64,000 bases of DNA from Piscinibacter sp. (GCA_016706565.1 JADJJI010000011.1:704183-768182), one strand, 5' to 3'; counted from the first letter of the stretch, positions 44,370 to 55,220 are shown. The notes: generated by a model from the letters alone, not told the origin. Numbers and translations: made by a program.

Positions 44370-44507
44370 GCGTGGGCGCCAGGCCACACCCGCCCCTCGT
44401 TTGCGCGGGTTTCGCATGGGCCGACTGCACTTTCACACATCTGCACGTGATGAAGTGCCAGTCAGGGCCCCGGACGACGGTACGTCGCCCGGTACCATTG
44501 GATCCCT

Positions 44508-45425
44508 GTGAACGAACCTCAGCCTGACACTGCCACCCCCCCGGGCGAACAGCCTGCCCTGCTCGAGGCCGTGCGCCAGTTGCTGGTGCCGCTGGCGCGT
44601 CTGGCCGTGGCGCGCGGCCTGACCCACGCCACCGTCGATGAGATGCTGCGCGCGGCCTTCGTCGAGGAAGCCTATGCGGCCTACCCGAACCTGCTCGAGC
44701 ACCGGCGCGTCAGCCGCATCAGCGCAGCCACCGGCATCAACCGCCGCGAGGTGACGCGGCTGACGGCCGCACGGCAACAGCGTTCGGAACCCGATCGCTC
44801 CTACCCCAGCGAGGCCTTCGCCCGCTGGACCACGCACCCCGAGTACCTCGATCAGGACGGCCGGCCGCGCGTGCTGCCGCGGCTGGGTGCCCTGCCGAGC
44901 TTCGAGACGCTCGCCCAGTCGGTGACTCGCGACATGCACCCGCGCAGCCTGCTCGAGGAACTGATGCGCCTCGGCCTGGCCCAGCACGACGCTGCCGCCG
45001 ACCTCGTGTCGCTGCGCCGCGAGGCCTTCGTGCCGCGCGGCGACCAGGTGCGCATGGACACTTTCCTCGGCGCCAACGTGGGCGACCATTTCAGCGCTGC
45101 AGTCGCCAACGTCCTGGCCGGCGGCAGCGAGCATTTCGAACAGGCGCTGTATGCCGATGGCCTGTCGGAGAAATCGCTGGCCTCGCTGCGCGAGCTGGTC
45201 GCGCATCACTGGCGCTCGATCACCGGCGACCTGGTCCCGCGCGTGGAGAAGATGATCGCCGACGACGACGCTGCCGGCATCGGCAGCACGCTCGGCGCAG
45301 GGAACCGATTGCGTATCGGGTTGTTCAGCTATCAGGTGCCGGTGGATCCACCGGCGCCCGTGGCGCCGGTGGCCAAGTCGGCCCCCAGGAAGTCGGCGCG
45401 CCGCCCCGAAGGAGAGTCCTCATGA
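44508..45425 (+). CDS. DUF6502 family protein (possible DNA-binding regulator)
   Basis: This 305-residue protein matches my recall of the DUF6502 family. An N-terminal segment (about 30-90) has a helix-turn-helix look: LLEHRRVSRISAATGINRREVTRL, with VARGLTHATVDEMLRAAFVEEAYAAY before it. The rest is acidic and helical with no known catalytic motif, and the C-terminus is proline and alanine rich. It probably starts at GTG 44508. It overlaps the downstream DUF5666 lipoprotein gene by four bases (ATGA). The coupling suggests that the two work together. Function unknown; transcriptional regulation is only inferred. Confidence 0.75.
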   Translation: MNEPQPDTATPPGEQPALLEAVRQLLVPLARLAVARGLTHATVDEMLRAAFVEEAYAAYPNLLEHRRVSRISAATGINRREVTRLTAARQQRSEPDRSYPSEAFARWTTHPEYLDQDGRPRVLPRLGALPSFETLAQSVTRDMHPRSLLEELMRLGLAQHDAAADLVSLRREAFVPRGDQVRMDTFLGANVGDHFSAAVANVLAGGSEHFEQALYADGLSEKSLASLRELVAHHWRSITGDLVPRVEKMIADDDAAGIGSTLGAGNRLRIGLFSYQVPVDPPAPVAPVAKSAPRKSARRPEGESS

Positions 45426-46606
45426 ATCCCAAGCACCTGCCGGCCGTCGCGCCGTGGCTGCGCTGGGGCAGCGCGGTACTGATGTTCGCCGCGGCCGTGA
45501 CGGCCGGGTGCGGCGGCAGCGTCGGTGTTGGCGGCACCGGGGCCTATGCCTCCGGCCCGGTCGAAGGGTTCGGCTCGATCTTTGTCAGCGGCATCGAGTT
45601 CGACGATGCCACCGCCTCGGTATTCGACGATGACGGTGCGCCGAGCACGCGTTCCGCGCTGCGCCTGGGCATGGGCACCGAAGTCGACAGCGGCGCTGTC
45701 GGCGGCACGGCCGATGCGCCGACCGCGACCGCCACGAGCATCCGCATGGTGGCCGAGGTGGTCGGCCTGGCCCGTGCGATCGATGCGGCGAACGGCACGC
45801 TGACGGTCTTCGATCAGACCGTGAAGGTCGATGCCCTGACGGTGTTCGATGCCGCCTTGCCGAATGGCCTGGCCAGCGTGGCCGACGGCGCCGCATTGCG
45901 CGTGCACGGTTCGCTGGATGCGGCGGCCGGGGTCTACACGGCCACGCGCATCGAGCCGGCGGCAGCACCGCTGATGGCCTACAAGGTGCGCGGGACGGTG
46001 AAGGACCTCGACACCGCCGCACGCACCTTCCGCATCGGCGCGGCCCTGTTCAGCTACACGGGCACGCAGCCGCTGCTGGTGCCCGAAGCCTTCGTCCGGG
46101 TCACTGCCTCCACCACGCCGGTCGCAGGGCGCTGGGTGGTTGTCGGCGTGGTTGCGGGCGCGCGCACGCTGCCGGACATCGCCCAGGCCCGCCTGCGCGG
46201 CCCGGTGACCGCATACACCTCGGGCACCCGCTTCAGCGTGAACGGCCAACCGGTCGATGCGAGCAGCGCCAGCTTCACCGGCCCGCCGGGGTCGGTGCTG
46301 CTCGGCGTGTCGGTGGTGGTCGACGGCGCCGTGCAGTCCGGCGTGCTGGTGGCCCGTACCGTGCGCCTGGATGACCAGGGCGGCGTGCAGGGCAACTTCA
46401 AGCTCAAGGGGGCGATCGAGTCGGTCGACCCCGGCACGCAGACGCTGGTGCTCAAGGGGCTGAGCGTGTACTACGGCGGCAATGGCGTGCAGTACGTGGG
46501 TGGCAGCGAGGCCCTGCTCACCGTGAACCGCAACATCGAGGTGCGCGGCGTGCTGCGCGCCAACGGCACCCAGCTCGACGCGCAGCGAATCAGCTTCCTG
46601 AATTGA
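45422..46606 (+). CDS. DUF5666 domain-containing probable lipoprotein
   Basis: This 394-residue exported protein has an N-terminal signal with a lipobox-like AVTAGC ending at Cys30. The mature part is made of repeated small beta-rich units, for example GPVEGFGSIFVSGIEFDD, VRGTVKDLDTAARTFRIG, LRGPVTAYTSGTRFSVNG and LKGAIESVDPGTQTLVLKG. DUF5666 domains are OB-like and their role is not known. It is coupled to the DUF6502 gene. It may bind a ligand in the periplasm or outer membrane. Confidence 0.78.
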   Translation: MNPKHLPAVAPWLRWGSAVLMFAAAVTAGCGGSVGVGGTGAYASGPVEGFGSIFVSGIEFDDATASVFDDDGAPSTRSALRLGMGTEVDSGAVGGTADAPTATATSIRMVAEVVGLARAIDAANGTLTVFDQTVKVDALTVFDAALPNGLASVADGAALRVHGSLDAAAGVYTATRIEPAAAPLMAYKVRGTVKDLDTAARTFRIGAALFSYTGTQPLLVPEAFVRVTASTTPVAGRWVVVGVVAGARTLPDIAQARLRGPVTAYTSGTRFSVNGQPVDASSASFTGPPGSVLLGVSVVVDGAVQSGVLVARTVRLDDQGGVQGNFKLKGAIESVDPGTQTLVLKGLSVYYGGNGVQYVGGSEALLTVNRNIEVRGVLRANGTQLDAQRISFLN

Positions 46607-46629
46607 GCTGACGCACAGATGCGCGCTCG

Positions 46630-48030
46630 CTAAGGCTTGAGCCGGGCTCGGTGCCGCGCCACCTGGGCGCGCACCTGAGCCGGCGCGGTGCCGCCGAGCA
46701 CGTTGCGGGCATTCAACGAACCGCGCAGTGTCAACACCGCGAACACGTCTTCGCCGATCGCGGGGTTGAAGGTCTGCAGCGTCGCCAGCGGCAGATCGGC
46801 CAGGTCCACGCCTTGCTGGATCGCCACCTTCACCGCATGCGCCACCGCCTCGTGCGCATCGCGGAAGGGCAGGCCCTTCTTCACCAGGTAGTCGGCCAGG
46901 TCGGTGGCGGTGGCGTAGCCGCGCAGCGCGGCCCGCTCCATCGCCTCGGGCTTGACGACGATGCCGCCGACCAGTTCGCAGAAGATGCGCAGCGTGTCCT
47001 TCAGGGTGTCCACCGTGTCGAACAGCGGCTCCTTGTCTTCCTGGTTGTCCTTGTTGTAGGCCAGCGGCTGGCCCTTCATCAGCGTGAGCAGGCCCATCAG
47101 GTGGCCGACCACGCGGCCGGTCTTGCCGCGCGCGAGCTCGGGCACGTCGGGGTTCTTCTTCTGCGGCATGATCGACGAGCCGGTGCAGAAGCGGTCCGCC
47201 AGGTCGATGAAACCGAAGTTCTGGCTCATCCACAGCACCAGCTCTTCGGAGAAGCGCGAGACGTGGACCATCGCCAGGCTCGCTGCCGCGCTGAACTCGA
47301 TCGCGAAGTCGCGGTCGCTCACCGCGTCCAGGCTGTTCTGGCAGACACCTTCCATGCCCAGCGTGCGCGCCACGCGCTCGCGGTCCAGCGGGTAGCTGGT
47401 GCCGGCAAGCGCCGCGCTGCCCAGCGGCAGGCGGTTGGTGCGGCGGCGCGCGTCGGCCAGGCGTTCGGCGTCGCGCGAGAACATCTCGACATAGGCCAGC
47501 AGGTGGTGCCCGAAGCTCACCGGCTGAGCCACCTGCAGGTGCGTGAAGCCGGGCAGGATGACTTCGGCGTTCTTGTCCGCCACCTCGACCAATGCGCGCT
47601 GCAGCTCGATCAGCAGCACGCCGATCGCGTCGATCTCGTCGCGCAGCCACAGGCGCACGTCGGTGGCGACCTGGTCGTTGCGCGAGCGGCCGGTGTGCAG
47701 CCGCTTGCCGGCGTCGCCGACGAGCTGCGTCAGGCGCGCTTCGATGTTCAGGTGCACGTCTTCCAGCGCGAGCTTCCAGTCGAAGGCGCCGGATTCGATC
47801 TCGGCGCGGATCTGCGCCATGCCGCGCTGGATGGCCGCGTGGTCGTCGGCGCCGATGATCCCCTGCGCCGCGAGCATCTCCGCATGCGCCAGGCTGCCGG
47901 CGATGTCGGCCTGCCACAGCCGCTGGTCGAAGCCGACGCTGGCGGTGTAGCGCTGCACGAGCTCGCTCATCGGCTCGGAGAACAGCGCGGACCAGGCCTG
48001 GGACTTCTTGTCGAGTTGGTTGGAGGACAT
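46630..48030 (-). CDS. argH: Argininosuccinate lyase ArgH
   Basis: This 466-residue enzyme makes arginine and fumarate from argininosuccinate, the last step of arginine synthesis. The fumarase/aspartase signature [16 protein letters not shown] is present. Also typical are [37 protein letters not shown] at the N-terminus and [20 protein letters not shown] chose the ATG at 48030 (MSSNQLDKK); the 16-residue upstream extension looks non-coding. It diverges from the histidine kinase gene, whose start lies 115 bases away. Confidence 0.97.
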   Translation of the reverse strand: MSSNQLDKKSQAWSALFSEPMSELVQRYTASVGFDQRLWQADIAGSLAHAEMLAAQGIIGADDHAAIQRGMAQIRAEIESGAFDWKLALEDVHLNIEARLTQLVGDAGKRLHTGRSRNDQVATDVRLWLRDEIDAIGVLLIELQRALVEVADKNAEVILPGFTHLQVAQPVSFGHHLLAYVEMFSRDAERLADARRRTNRLPLGSAALAGTSYPLDRERVARTLGMEGVCQNSLDAVSDRDFAIEFSAAASLAMVHVSRFSEELVLWMSQNFGFIDLADRFCTGSSIMPQKKNPDVPELARGKTGRVVGHLMGLLTLMKGQPLAYNKDNQEDKEPLFDTVDTLKDTLRIFCELVGGIVVKPEAMERAALRGYATATDLADYLVKKGLPFRDAHEAVAHAVKVAIQQGVDLADLPLATLQTFNPAIGEDVFAVLTLRGSLNARNVLGGTAPAQVRAQVARHRARLKP

Positions 48031-48145
48031 GTCGGGTGGGGCGGGCGCAACAGGGCGTGAACGGGGCTGCGTGCGCATGGACGTGGCGCCGGGTTTGGAG
48101 ACAATGCGCGCAGTGCGCCGATTCTATCGGCGAGCCCCGACCCCG

Positions 48146-49252
48146 ATGACCGCCAAGCCCAGCGCCAACACCGCCTCCGCCACCGCACCGAGCCGCAGCA
48201 GCGACGGTCGCAGCACGGGCTTCGGCTCGACGCTGCTGGACACGCTGATCCCGAACGACACGCTGGTGGCCAAGGCGCCGGCCTCGCCCTTCGACGTCTG
48301 CCACGCCGGCGTGGTGCTGCGCACGGTACTGTTCACCGCCGGCGTGCTGGGCGTGGGCGCCTTGTTCGTCGCCACGGATTTCCCGTCGTGGTTGACGCGC
48401 TTCGCCTCGGGTTCGGCGGTGGCCGTGCCGGGTGCGCTGCTGTGGCTCAGCGCGGCGTGCCTGCTCAAGCGGCCGCTGGGCGCGCTTTCGCCATCGGTAC
48501 GCTGGATGGTGGCCGTCGGGCTCGGCGCCGCGGCTGCGGCCGTGCCGGCGATGCTGGTGCTGCCGCTGGGCCTCGATCTGCTGGGCAGCCACCCGGTGCT
48601 CGCGCCCATGCTTGCCGGTGCCGGCGTGGCCGGTGTCGTCTACGCCTGGCTGCAATTGCGCGCGCGGGCGCTGCTGCCCGCCGACACGACGGCGCGTCTG
48701 GCGGAGCTGCAATCGCGCATCCGGCCGCACTTCCTCTTCAACACGCTGAACACCGCGCTGGCGCTGGTGCGCGTCGATCCGGCGCGTGCCGAAGGCGTGC
48801 TGGAGGATCTGGCCGAACTGTTCCGCGTGGCGCTGACCGACATCGGCGAGTCGGTGACGCTGGCCGAGGAGGTGGAGCTTGCACGCCGCTACCTCGCCAT
48901 CGAGCAGGTGCGCTTCGGCCAGCGCCTGAAGATCAGCTGGGAGCTCGACGAGGCCGCCGGCACGGCGCGCGTGCCGCCGCTGATCCTGCAGCCGCTGGTC
49001 GAGAACGCGGTGCGTCACGGCGTCGAGCCTTCGGCCGAAGGCGGCACGCTGCGCATCCGCACGCGGGCGAAGCTGGGCCGCGCGATGGTGACGATCGTCA
49101 ACACGGTGCCTGCCGAGCCGTCGCGGCCGGGCAGCGGCATGGCGCTGAAGAACGTGCGCGACCGTCTGCACCTGATGCACGACATGACCGCGCAGTTCGA
49201 GACACGCCGTGCCGAAGGGGTCTTCCGCGTCGAAGTGGTGGTGCCGCTGTGA
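48146..49252 (+). CDS. Sensor histidine kinase, LytS/AlgZ (FimS) type
   Basis: This 368-residue kinase has several membrane helices in the first half (about 55-170, e.g. VVLRTVLFTAGVLGVGALFVA and VGLGAAAAAVPAMLVLPLGL). The LytS-type phospho-acceptor region RIRPHFLFNTLNTALALVR puts the histidine at about 195. The nucleotide-binding part has LILQPLVENAVRHGVEP and a short G-box region GSGMALKNVRDRL. I chose the ATG at 48146; upstream starts would add up to 46 residues. It overlaps the response regulator (GTGA), so the two form a pair. Its place between argH and hemC matches AlgZ (FimS) of Pseudomonas. Confidence 0.88.
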   Translation: MTAKPSANTASATAPSRSSDGRSTGFGSTLLDTLIPNDTLVAKAPASPFDVCHAGVVLRTVLFTAGVLGVGALFVATDFPSWLTRFASGSAVAVPGALLWLSAACLLKRPLGALSPSVRWMVAVGLGAAAAAVPAMLVLPLGLDLLGSHPVLAPMLAGAGVAGVVYAWLQLRARALLPADTTARLAELQSRIRPHFLFNTLNTALALVRVDPARAEGVLEDLAELFRVALTDIGESVTLAEEVELARRYLAIEQVRFGQRLKISWELDEAAGTARVPPLILQPLVENAVRHGVEPSAEGGTLRIRTRAKLGRAMVTIVNTVPAEPSRPGSGMALKNVRDRLHLMHDMTAQFETRRAEGVFRVEVVVPL

Positions 49253-50028
49253 CGGCGCCGCTGAAAGTCCTGCTGGTCGACGACGAGGAGCTCGCCCGCC
49301 TGCGGCTGCGCTCGCTGGTGGCCGACTGCACGGAGGTGCCCGCGGTCGTCGTCGGCGAGGCGGCCAATGCGGCGCAGGCGGTCGACTTCCTGATGGCGCA
49401 CGAATGCGATCTGCTGCTGCTGGACATCCACATGCCCGGCCTGGACGGCATGCAGTTCGCCGCGCGGCTGCGCAGCCAACCGAAGGCGCCGGCGGTGGTG
49501 TTCGTCACCGCGCACGCCGAGCATGCGCTGCAGGCCTTCGAACTGGAGGCTGTCGACTACCTCACCAAGCCGGTCAAGCGTGACCGGCTGCAAGTGGCGC
49601 TGCAGCGTGTCTCGCAGCGCCTCGCGCTGCAGGGCGAGCGGGCCAGCGAGCCGGTGCCCGAGGACGAAGGCATGCTCGTCGTCAGTGACCGCGGCCGCGT
49701 GCTGCGTGTGCCGGTGGCCGAGGTGCTGTACCTGAAGGCCGAGCTCAAGTACGTGACGCTGCGCACCGCGCAGCACACCTTCGTGCTCGACGATTCGCTG
49801 GCCGAGCTGGAGACGCGCCTGGGCGAACGTTTCCTGCGCGTGCACCGCAATGCGCTGGTGGCGCGCGTGGCGGTGCGTGCCCTCGAGCGCCGCACGCTCG
49901 CCGGCGAAGGCGACGACGAAGGCGGCGAAGCCTGGGCGGTGCGCGTCGCGCCGGTCGACGAATGGCTCGCGGTGTCGCGCCGCCAGCTCGCGGCCGTGCG
50001 CGAAGCGCTGGTGGCGGTCGGCCGCTGA
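49249..50028 (+). CDS. LytTR response regulator, AlgR-like
   Basis: This 259-residue regulator has an N-terminal receiver with Asp11, Asp12 and phosphorylation site Asp59 (LLLLDIHMPGLDG), and a Lys in VDYLTKPVK. The C-terminal LytTR DNA-binding domain begins near 150 (MLVVSDRGRVLRVPVAEVLYLKAELKYVTLRT) and ends with WLAVSRRQLAAVREAL. It starts at GTG 49249, overlapping the kinase stop. AlgR controls alginate and type IV pili in Pseudomonas; targets here are unknown. Confidence 0.9.
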   Translation: MTAPLKVLLVDDEELARLRLRSLVADCTEVPAVVVGEAANAAQAVDFLMAHECDLLLLDIHMPGLDGMQFAARLRSQPKAPAVVFVTAHAEHALQAFELEAVDYLTKPVKRDRLQVALQRVSQRLALQGERASEPVPEDEGMLVVSDRGRVLRVPVAEVLYLKAELKYVTLRTAQHTFVLDDSLAELETRLGERFLRVHRNALVARVAVRALERRTLAGEGDDEGGEAWAVRVAPVDEWLAVSRRQLAAVREALVAVGR

Positions 50029-50043
50029 CGGGGCCTATCGAGC

Positions 50044-51309
50044 ATGCGCATCAACCGCATCTGGTTCGACCGCCCCGGCGTGCGCTGGGGGCGTGCACTC
50101 GTGATCGCGGCCGTGGTCACGGCCGGCGTGGCGTTGTGGATCGCCGACTCGCGCGGCCTGTGGAACGAAGGCCCGGCGATCGAGGCCGACATCGTGTTGG
50201 CAACGGCGCCTGCGGCCAGCATGGCAGCACCCAGGTCGGCGCCGACGGCGGTTTCAGCCGCCGCCGAGCAGGCATCGGCTCGATCGCCCATCGAAACCTT
50301 GCGCACGGCGACCGATGTGCGTGTGTGCGGCCTGGGCAGCGTGCCTGTCGGTAGCGACGGGCCGGACCTGGCGGCACGCCGCCTGCGCGCCGAGCGCACG
50401 CGGCCGGTGATGGCGCGCTGGCTCGAGGCGCTGCAGGCCAGCGCCGAGCCGCGCGGCAAGGCGGCAGCGCTGGTGCTCACGCCGGTGCTCGCCGCACCGC
50501 CCGTGGCCACGGCCCGCACCGCCTGCGGTGCCGATACCGATTGCGCCCCGGCGCCGTCGCTGGCGGGAGTGGTGGCCTGGGCCTCGCAGCGCGAGCGGCT
50601 CGCCGAACTGGCCGCGTCCGGCCGCGACCCCGGGGTGCTGGCCATGGCGATGCAGGCTTGCGCCACCGGTTCGCCGCCCGCCGAAGGCAGCGCCTGCCAG
50701 CGCCTGGCGGCGGAGGACTGGATCGCCGCCGACCCGGCGCACGCCGAACCCTGGCTGCGCCTGGCCGAGCAGGAACAGGAGCACACCGATGCCGAGCTGG
50801 CCGACGAGGCCTTCCGCCGCGCGCTGGCGCTGCCCTTCGGCCGCCTGGCCGAGCAGTCGCTGCTCGGCGCGGTGCAGGCTGCGCAACCTGCCGATGCCGG
50901 CGTGTTGGAGAAGCTGCAGATGGGCGAGGCGCTGGCTGCGCTGCGCGGCGGCTGGCGCGAGCCCGGCGGCTCGGCGGTGTCGGCCTACTGCACTGCGCAG
51001 CAGCTGAAGCTGGCCGGCCGCCGCGAGCTGTGCCAGCAACTGGCCGAACACCTGGTGCTGCGTGGCGCCACGCTGCAGGACGTGGCCAGCGGCCGCGCCG
51101 TGGGCCGGCGCCTGGGTTGGTACCCGGAGCGCATGGCGGCTGCGGCCAGGGACCTGGAAGCCGCCGCGCGCCTGAGCGCCGGCTTCAGCGGCGAAGAGGC
51201 CCACGACTGCCCGGCCGCCCAGCGCCAGATCGACTACTACGCTGCGGTGGCAGCGCAGGGCGAACTGGCGGCGGTGAGGCGCTTTGCGGCCAGCCTGCCC
51301 AGACCCTGA
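50044..51309 (+). CDS. Hypothetical protein with N-terminal membrane helix
   Basis: This 421-residue protein has one membrane-spanning segment near 18-36 (ALVIAAVVTAGVALWIA) and otherwise reads as a mostly helical, alanine-rich extracytoplasmic protein. The later two thirds (about 170-400) contain helical stretches such as AEPWLRLAEQEQEHTDAELADEAFRRALALPFG that look tetratricopeptide-like. I do not recognise a family. It follows the AlgR-like regulator by 15 bases and may be in the same transcript. It converges with ppc, 10 bases away. Confidence 0.65.
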   Translation: MRINRIWFDRPGVRWGRALVIAAVVTAGVALWIADSRGLWNEGPAIEADIVLATAPAASMAAPRSAPTAVSAAAEQASARSPIETLRTATDVRVCGLGSVPVGSDGPDLAARRLRAERTRPVMARWLEALQASAEPRGKAAALVLTPVLAAPPVATARTACGADTDCAPAPSLAGVVAWASQRERLAELAASGRDPGVLAMAMQACATGSPPAEGSACQRLAAEDWIAADPAHAEPWLRLAEQEQEHTDAELADEAFRRALALPFGRLAEQSLLGAVQAAQPADAGVLEKLQMGEALAALRGGWREPGGSAVSAYCTAQQLKLAGRRELCQQLAEHLVLRGATLQDVASGRAVGRRLGWYPERMAAAARDLEAAARLSAGFSGEEAHDCPAAQRQIDYYAAVAAQGELAAVRRFAASLPRP

Positions 51310-51319
51310 GCCGCCAACT

Positions 51320-54121
51320 TCAACCGGTGTTGCGCAGTCCGGCCGCCACACCGTTGATCGAGATGTGGATGCCGCGCTTGACGCGGTCCATGCCCGGGTC
51401 GCCATCGCGGCCGTTGCGGTAGCGGCGCATCAGCTCGACTTGCAGGTGGTTCAGCGGGTCGAGATAGGGGAAGCGGTGCTCGATCGAGCGCGCCAGCGTC
51501 GGGTTCGATTCGAGGCGGCGCTTCTCGCCGGTGATCAGCGTCAGCGCGTCGTGCGTGCGCTGCCACTCGGCCTTCACCAGGCCGAAGATGCGCTTGCCCA
51601 GCTTGCGGTCTTCCACCAGCTCGACGTAGCGCGCCGCGATGCCCAGGTCGCTCTTGGCCAGCACCATGTCGAGGTTGGACATCAGCGTGCGGAAGAACGG
51701 CCACTGCCTGTGCATCTTCTGCAGCAGCGCCAGTCGCTCCTTGCGCTGTTTCGCCTCCTTGCCGAGGAACTGCTCGATCGCCGAGCCGAAGCCGCACCAG
51801 CCCGGCAGCGCGACGCGGCACTGGCCCCAGCTGAAGCCCCAGGGGATGGCGCGCAGGTCCTCGATCGCGCGCGTGGCCTTGCGCGAGGCCGGGCGCGAGC
51901 CGATGTTCAGCTCGGCGATCTCGCGGATCGGCGTGGCGCTGAAGAAGTACGCGGTGAAACCCGGCGTCTCGTAGACCAGCTTGCGGTAGGCGGCATAGCT
52001 CGCATCGCTGATCGCATCGGCGGCGTCGAGGAAGGCTTTCGGCGCGCCCATCTTCGGCTGCTTCGCCGGGTGCAGCAGCGTGGCCTCCAGCGTGGCCGCC
52101 ACCAGCGTCTCGAGGTTGCGCCGGCCGATCTCGGGGTGCGCGTACTTCGACGCGATTACCTCGCCCTGCTCGGTCAGGCGGATCTGGCCGTTCACCGTGC
52201 CCGGCGGCTGCGCCAGGATGGCCTGGTAGCTCGGGCCGCCGCCGCGGCCCACCGTGCCGCCGCGGCCGTGGAACAGGCGCAGCGTGAGGTCGTGCTCGCG
52301 GCCCAGGCCCTCGAACAGCTCGACCAGCGCGATCTCGGCGCGGTACAGCTCCCAGTTGCTGGTGAAGGTGCCGCCGTCCTTGTTGCTGTCGCTGTAGCCG
52401 AGCATGATGTCCTGCTCGGCGCCCGAGGCCTTCATCATCGCCGCGACGCCGGGCAGCGCGTAGAACTCGCGCATGATCGGCGCGGCATTGCGCAGGTCAC
52501 CGATGGTCTCGAACAGCGGCACGACGATCAGGTCGGTCACCGCGTGCTCGTGCAACTCGCCGCGCATCAGGCCGGTTTCCTTGAGCAGCAGCAGCACCTC
52601 GAGCAGGTCGCTCACTGTCTCGGTGTGCGAGATGATGTAGTGGCGCAGCGAATCGCGGCCGAAGCGCTGCAGCATGCGGCCCGCGGTCTCGAAGATCGAC
52701 AGCTCGCCCATCGCGTGTTCGCTGTACTGCGCAGCGCGCACGCGCAGCGGCCGCGCGTCGTCGAGCAGGCGCAGCAGCAGCGCGCGCTTGTCGGCCTCGG
52801 CCAGCGCGCTGTAGCCGGCCTCGATGCGCGCCGTCTTCAGCAGCTCGGCGATCACCGCTTCGTGCTTGTCGGAGCTCTGCCGCAGGTCCACCGTGGCGAG
52901 GTGGAAGCCGAACACCTGCACCGCGCGCATCAGCGGGCGCAGCCGCGGGCCGACCAGCGCGCCGGCATGGTGCGAGTGCAGCGAGGCCTCGATGACGCGC
53001 AGGTCGGCGAGGAACTCCTCGGCATTCAGGTACGGGCTCTCCGGCGCCACCGCGTGGCGCAGCGCCTCGGTGCCGGTCAGGTCGTGCAGCGTGGCGGCCA
53101 GCCGCGCGTACATGCCGATCAGCGCGCGGCGGTAGGGCTCGTCCTCGCGGTGCGCGTTCTGGTCGGGCGAGCGTTCGGCCAGCGCCTGCATCTGCGCCGT
53201 CACGGGCGCGAGCATGGCCGACATCGACAGCTCGCTGCCCAGCGAGTGCACTTCGGTCAGGTAGAAGCGCAGCACCGTCTCGCTCTGCCGGCGCAGCGCC
53301 ATCTGCAGCGTGGCCTCGGTGACGAAGGGATTGCCGTCGCGGTCGCCGCCGATCCAGTTGCCCATGCGGAAGAAGCTGGCGATCTCGTGGCCGGGCAGCG
53401 CCTCCTCGATCTCGCGGTACATGCGCGGGATCTGGCGCAGGAAGGTGGCGTGGTAGTAGCTCAGCGCGTTCTCGATCTCGTCGGACACGGTGAGCTTGGC
53501 GGTGCGCAGCATGCGCGTCTGCCAGAGCTGCGTGACGCGGGCGCGGATCAGCGCGGTGTTCTCGTCGCGGTCGCGCTCGGTGCGCAGCTCGTCGCGCTCG
53601 CCGATCAGCTCGGCGATGGCGCGCTCGGCGCCGAGGATGCTCTGGCGCTGCACCTCGGTCGGGTGCGCCGTCAACACCGGGCTGATGTAGGCATGCTTGA
53701 GCGTGCGCGCGATCTCGGTGGCGCGGATGTCGGCCTCGGCCAGGCGCTCGAAGGTCATCGCCAGCGAACCTTCCTGCAGGTGGCCCTGGCCCTCGTGGTG
53801 CATGCGCCGGCGCACGTGGTGGCGGTCTTCGGCGATGTTGGCCAGGTGCGAGAAGTAGCTGAAGGCACGGATCACGCTGACGGTCTGGTCGCCCGACAGG
53901 TTCTTCAGCAGGCGATCCAGCGCGCGGCCGGCTTGCGCGTCGCTCTTCAGGCGGTAAGCCACCGACAGCTTGCGCACCCGCTCGATCAGCTCGAAGGCGT
54001 CCTTGCCTTCCTGCTCGCGGATCACGTCGCCGAGGATGCGGCCGAGCAGCCGGATGTCCTCCACCAGCGGGCGGTTCTTCTCGGCGGCGTCGCTCGCGCT
54101 GCGGCGGGGGGCGGTGGGCAT
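51320..54121 (-). CDS. ppc: Phosphoenolpyruvate carboxylase
   Basis: This 933-residue enzyme carboxylates PEP to oxaloacetate, refilling the citric acid cycle. Hallmarks include [17 protein letters not shown] (catalytic His), [40 protein letters not shown] and a short end [13 protein letters not shown]. The ATG at 54121 has an AGAGG site six bases upstream; one two codons upstream is also possible. It is divergent from hemC and sits between the AlgR-like group and the heme genes. Confidence 0.97.
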   Translation of the reverse strand: MPTAPRRSASDAAEKNRPLVEDIRLLGRILGDVIREQEGKDAFELIERVRKLSVAYRLKSDAQAGRALDRLLKNLSGDQTVSVIRAFSYFSHLANIAEDRHHVRRRMHHEGQGHLQEGSLAMTFERLAEADIRATEIARTLKHAYISPVLTAHPTEVQRQSILGAERAIAELIGERDELRTERDRDENTALIRARVTQLWQTRMLRTAKLTVSDEIENALSYYHATFLRQIPRMYREIEEALPGHEIASFFRMGNWIGGDRDGNPFVTEATLQMALRRQSETVLRFYLTEVHSLGSELSMSAMLAPVTAQMQALAERSPDQNAHREDEPYRRALIGMYARLAATLHDLTGTEALRHAVAPESPYLNAEEFLADLRVIEASLHSHHAGALVGPRLRPLMRAVQVFGFHLATVDLRQSSDKHEAVIAELLKTARIEAGYSALAEADKRALLLRLLDDARPLRVRAAQYSEHAMGELSIFETAGRMLQRFGRDSLRHYIISHTETVSDLLEVLLLLKETGLMRGELHEHAVTDLIVVPLFETIGDLRNAAPIMREFYALPGVAAMMKASGAEQDIMLGYSDSNKDGGTFTSNWELYRAEIALVELFEGLGREHDLTLRLFHGRGGTVGRGGGPSYQAILAQPPGTVNGQIRLTEQGEVIASKYAHPEIGRRNLETLVAATLEATLLHPAKQPKMGAPKAFLDAADAISDASYAAYRKLVYETPGFTAYFFSATPIREIAELNIGSRPASRKATRAIEDLRAIPWGFSWGQCRVALPGWCGFGSAIEQFLGKEAKQRKERLALLQKMHRQWPFFRTLMSNLDMVLAKSDLGIAARYVELVEDRKLGKRIFGLVKAEWQRTHDALTLITGEKRRLESNPTLARSIEHRFPYLDPLNHLQVELMRRYRNGRDGDPGMDRVKRGIHISINGVAAGLRNTG

Positions 54122-54280
54122 GGGCATCCTCTGCGGCTGTAACTCGGTTACGTCGCCGGCATCCTAGCAGCGGGATCCCGCGAAAACGCCTCGGTGGCGG
54201 CGCTCGCGGTTACCAACTGGTTTCGAGATGACGGGTCGCCCACCGATGGAGCAAGGAGCGCGCCTGCTAGCATCGAGACC

Positions 54281-55210
54281 ATGGCCGAATCCATCGTCAT
54301 CGCCACCCGTGAAAGCCGACTGGCCCTGTGGCAGGCCGAACATGTGCGCGACCTGCTCGCGCAGCGCTTCGGGGCGCAGGTCGATCTGCTGGGCATGACC
54401 ACCCGCGGCGACCAGATCCTCGACCGCACGCTGTCCAAGGTCGGCGGCAAGGGCCTGTTCGTCAAGGAGCTCGAGACGGCGCTCGAGGAAGGGCGCGCGC
54501 ACCTCGCCGTGCACTCGCTCAAGGACGTGCCGATGGATCTGCCCGAGGGATTCGCGCTGGCCGCGGTGCTCGATCGCGAAGATCCGCGCGACGCCTTCAT
54601 CTCGCCGCGCTACGAACGCCTGGCCGACTTGCCGCAGGGCGCCAAGGTCGGTACCTCGTCGCTGCGCCGCTGGGTGCAACTCGGTGCATTGCGCCCCGAC
54701 CTGGTGGTCGAGCCGCTGCGCGGCAACCTCGACACGCGGCTGCGCAAGCTCGACGAAGGCCAGTACGACGCCATCGTGCTCGCCGCCGCCGGACTGAAGC
54801 GCCTGGGCCTGGGCGAGCGCATTCGCAGCGTTTTCGAACCCGGGGAGATGCTGCCCTGTGCCGGCCAGGGTGCGCTGGGCATCGAGGTGCGCGCCGACAA
54901 CCAGCCGCTGCTGGCCCAGCTGGGCACCATGACGCACCGCCCCACCTGGCTGGCGGTGCAGGCCGAACGCGCCGTGTCGCGCGCGCTCGGCGGCAGCTGC
55001 AGCATGCCGCTGGCCGCGCACGGCAGCTGGCGCGGCGACAAGCTCTGGCTGCGTGCCGTGCTCGGCCATCCGCAGCAACCGCTGGCTGCCTTGCTGCGCA
55101 CCGAGGTCGAGGACGCAGTGCAGACCGACGCGCAGGCCCGCGCGCTGGGTGAGCGTGCCGCGCAGGCGCTGCGGTCGCACGGCGCGGCGGGTTACCTCGC
55201 CGTATCCTGA
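54281..55210 (+). CDS. hemC: Hydroxymethylbilane synthase (porphobilinogen deaminase) HemC
   Basis: This 309-residue enzyme joins four porphobilinogens into hydroxymethylbilane in heme synthesis. The cofactor cysteine is Cys240 in [14 protein letters not shown]. Also typical are [16 protein letters not shown] near the start and [14 protein letters not shown]. The ATG at 54281 ([14 protein letters not shown]) is chosen over an upstream reading of 29 residues. hemD follows after 10 bases. Confidence 0.97.
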   Translation: MAESIVIATRESRLALWQAEHVRDLLAQRFGAQVDLLGMTTRGDQILDRTLSKVGGKGLFVKELETALEEGRAHLAVHSLKDVPMDLPEGFALAAVLDREDPRDAFISPRYERLADLPQGAKVGTSSLRRWVQLGALRPDLVVEPLRGNLDTRLRKLDEGQYDAIVLAAAGLKRLGLGERIRSVFEPGEMLPCAGQGALGIEVRADNQPLLAQLGTMTHRPTWLAVQAERAVSRALGGSCSMPLAAHGSWRGDKLWLRAVLGHPQQPLAALLRTEVEDAVQTDAQARALGERAAQALRSHGAAGYLAVS

Positions 55211-55220
55211 TCTTCCGGGC

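Noticed and set aside
45332-49180. A 1,282-codon minus-strand open frame across DUF5666, argH and the histidine kinase
   Set aside because: It is antisense or out of frame to well-supported genes, has arginine- and histidine-rich composition and matches no family. GC-rich DNA commonly gives such frames.
51284-54142. A 952-codon plus-strand frame opposite ppc
   Set aside because: It is the mirror frame of a clear PEP carboxylase gene, with biased composition and no family match.
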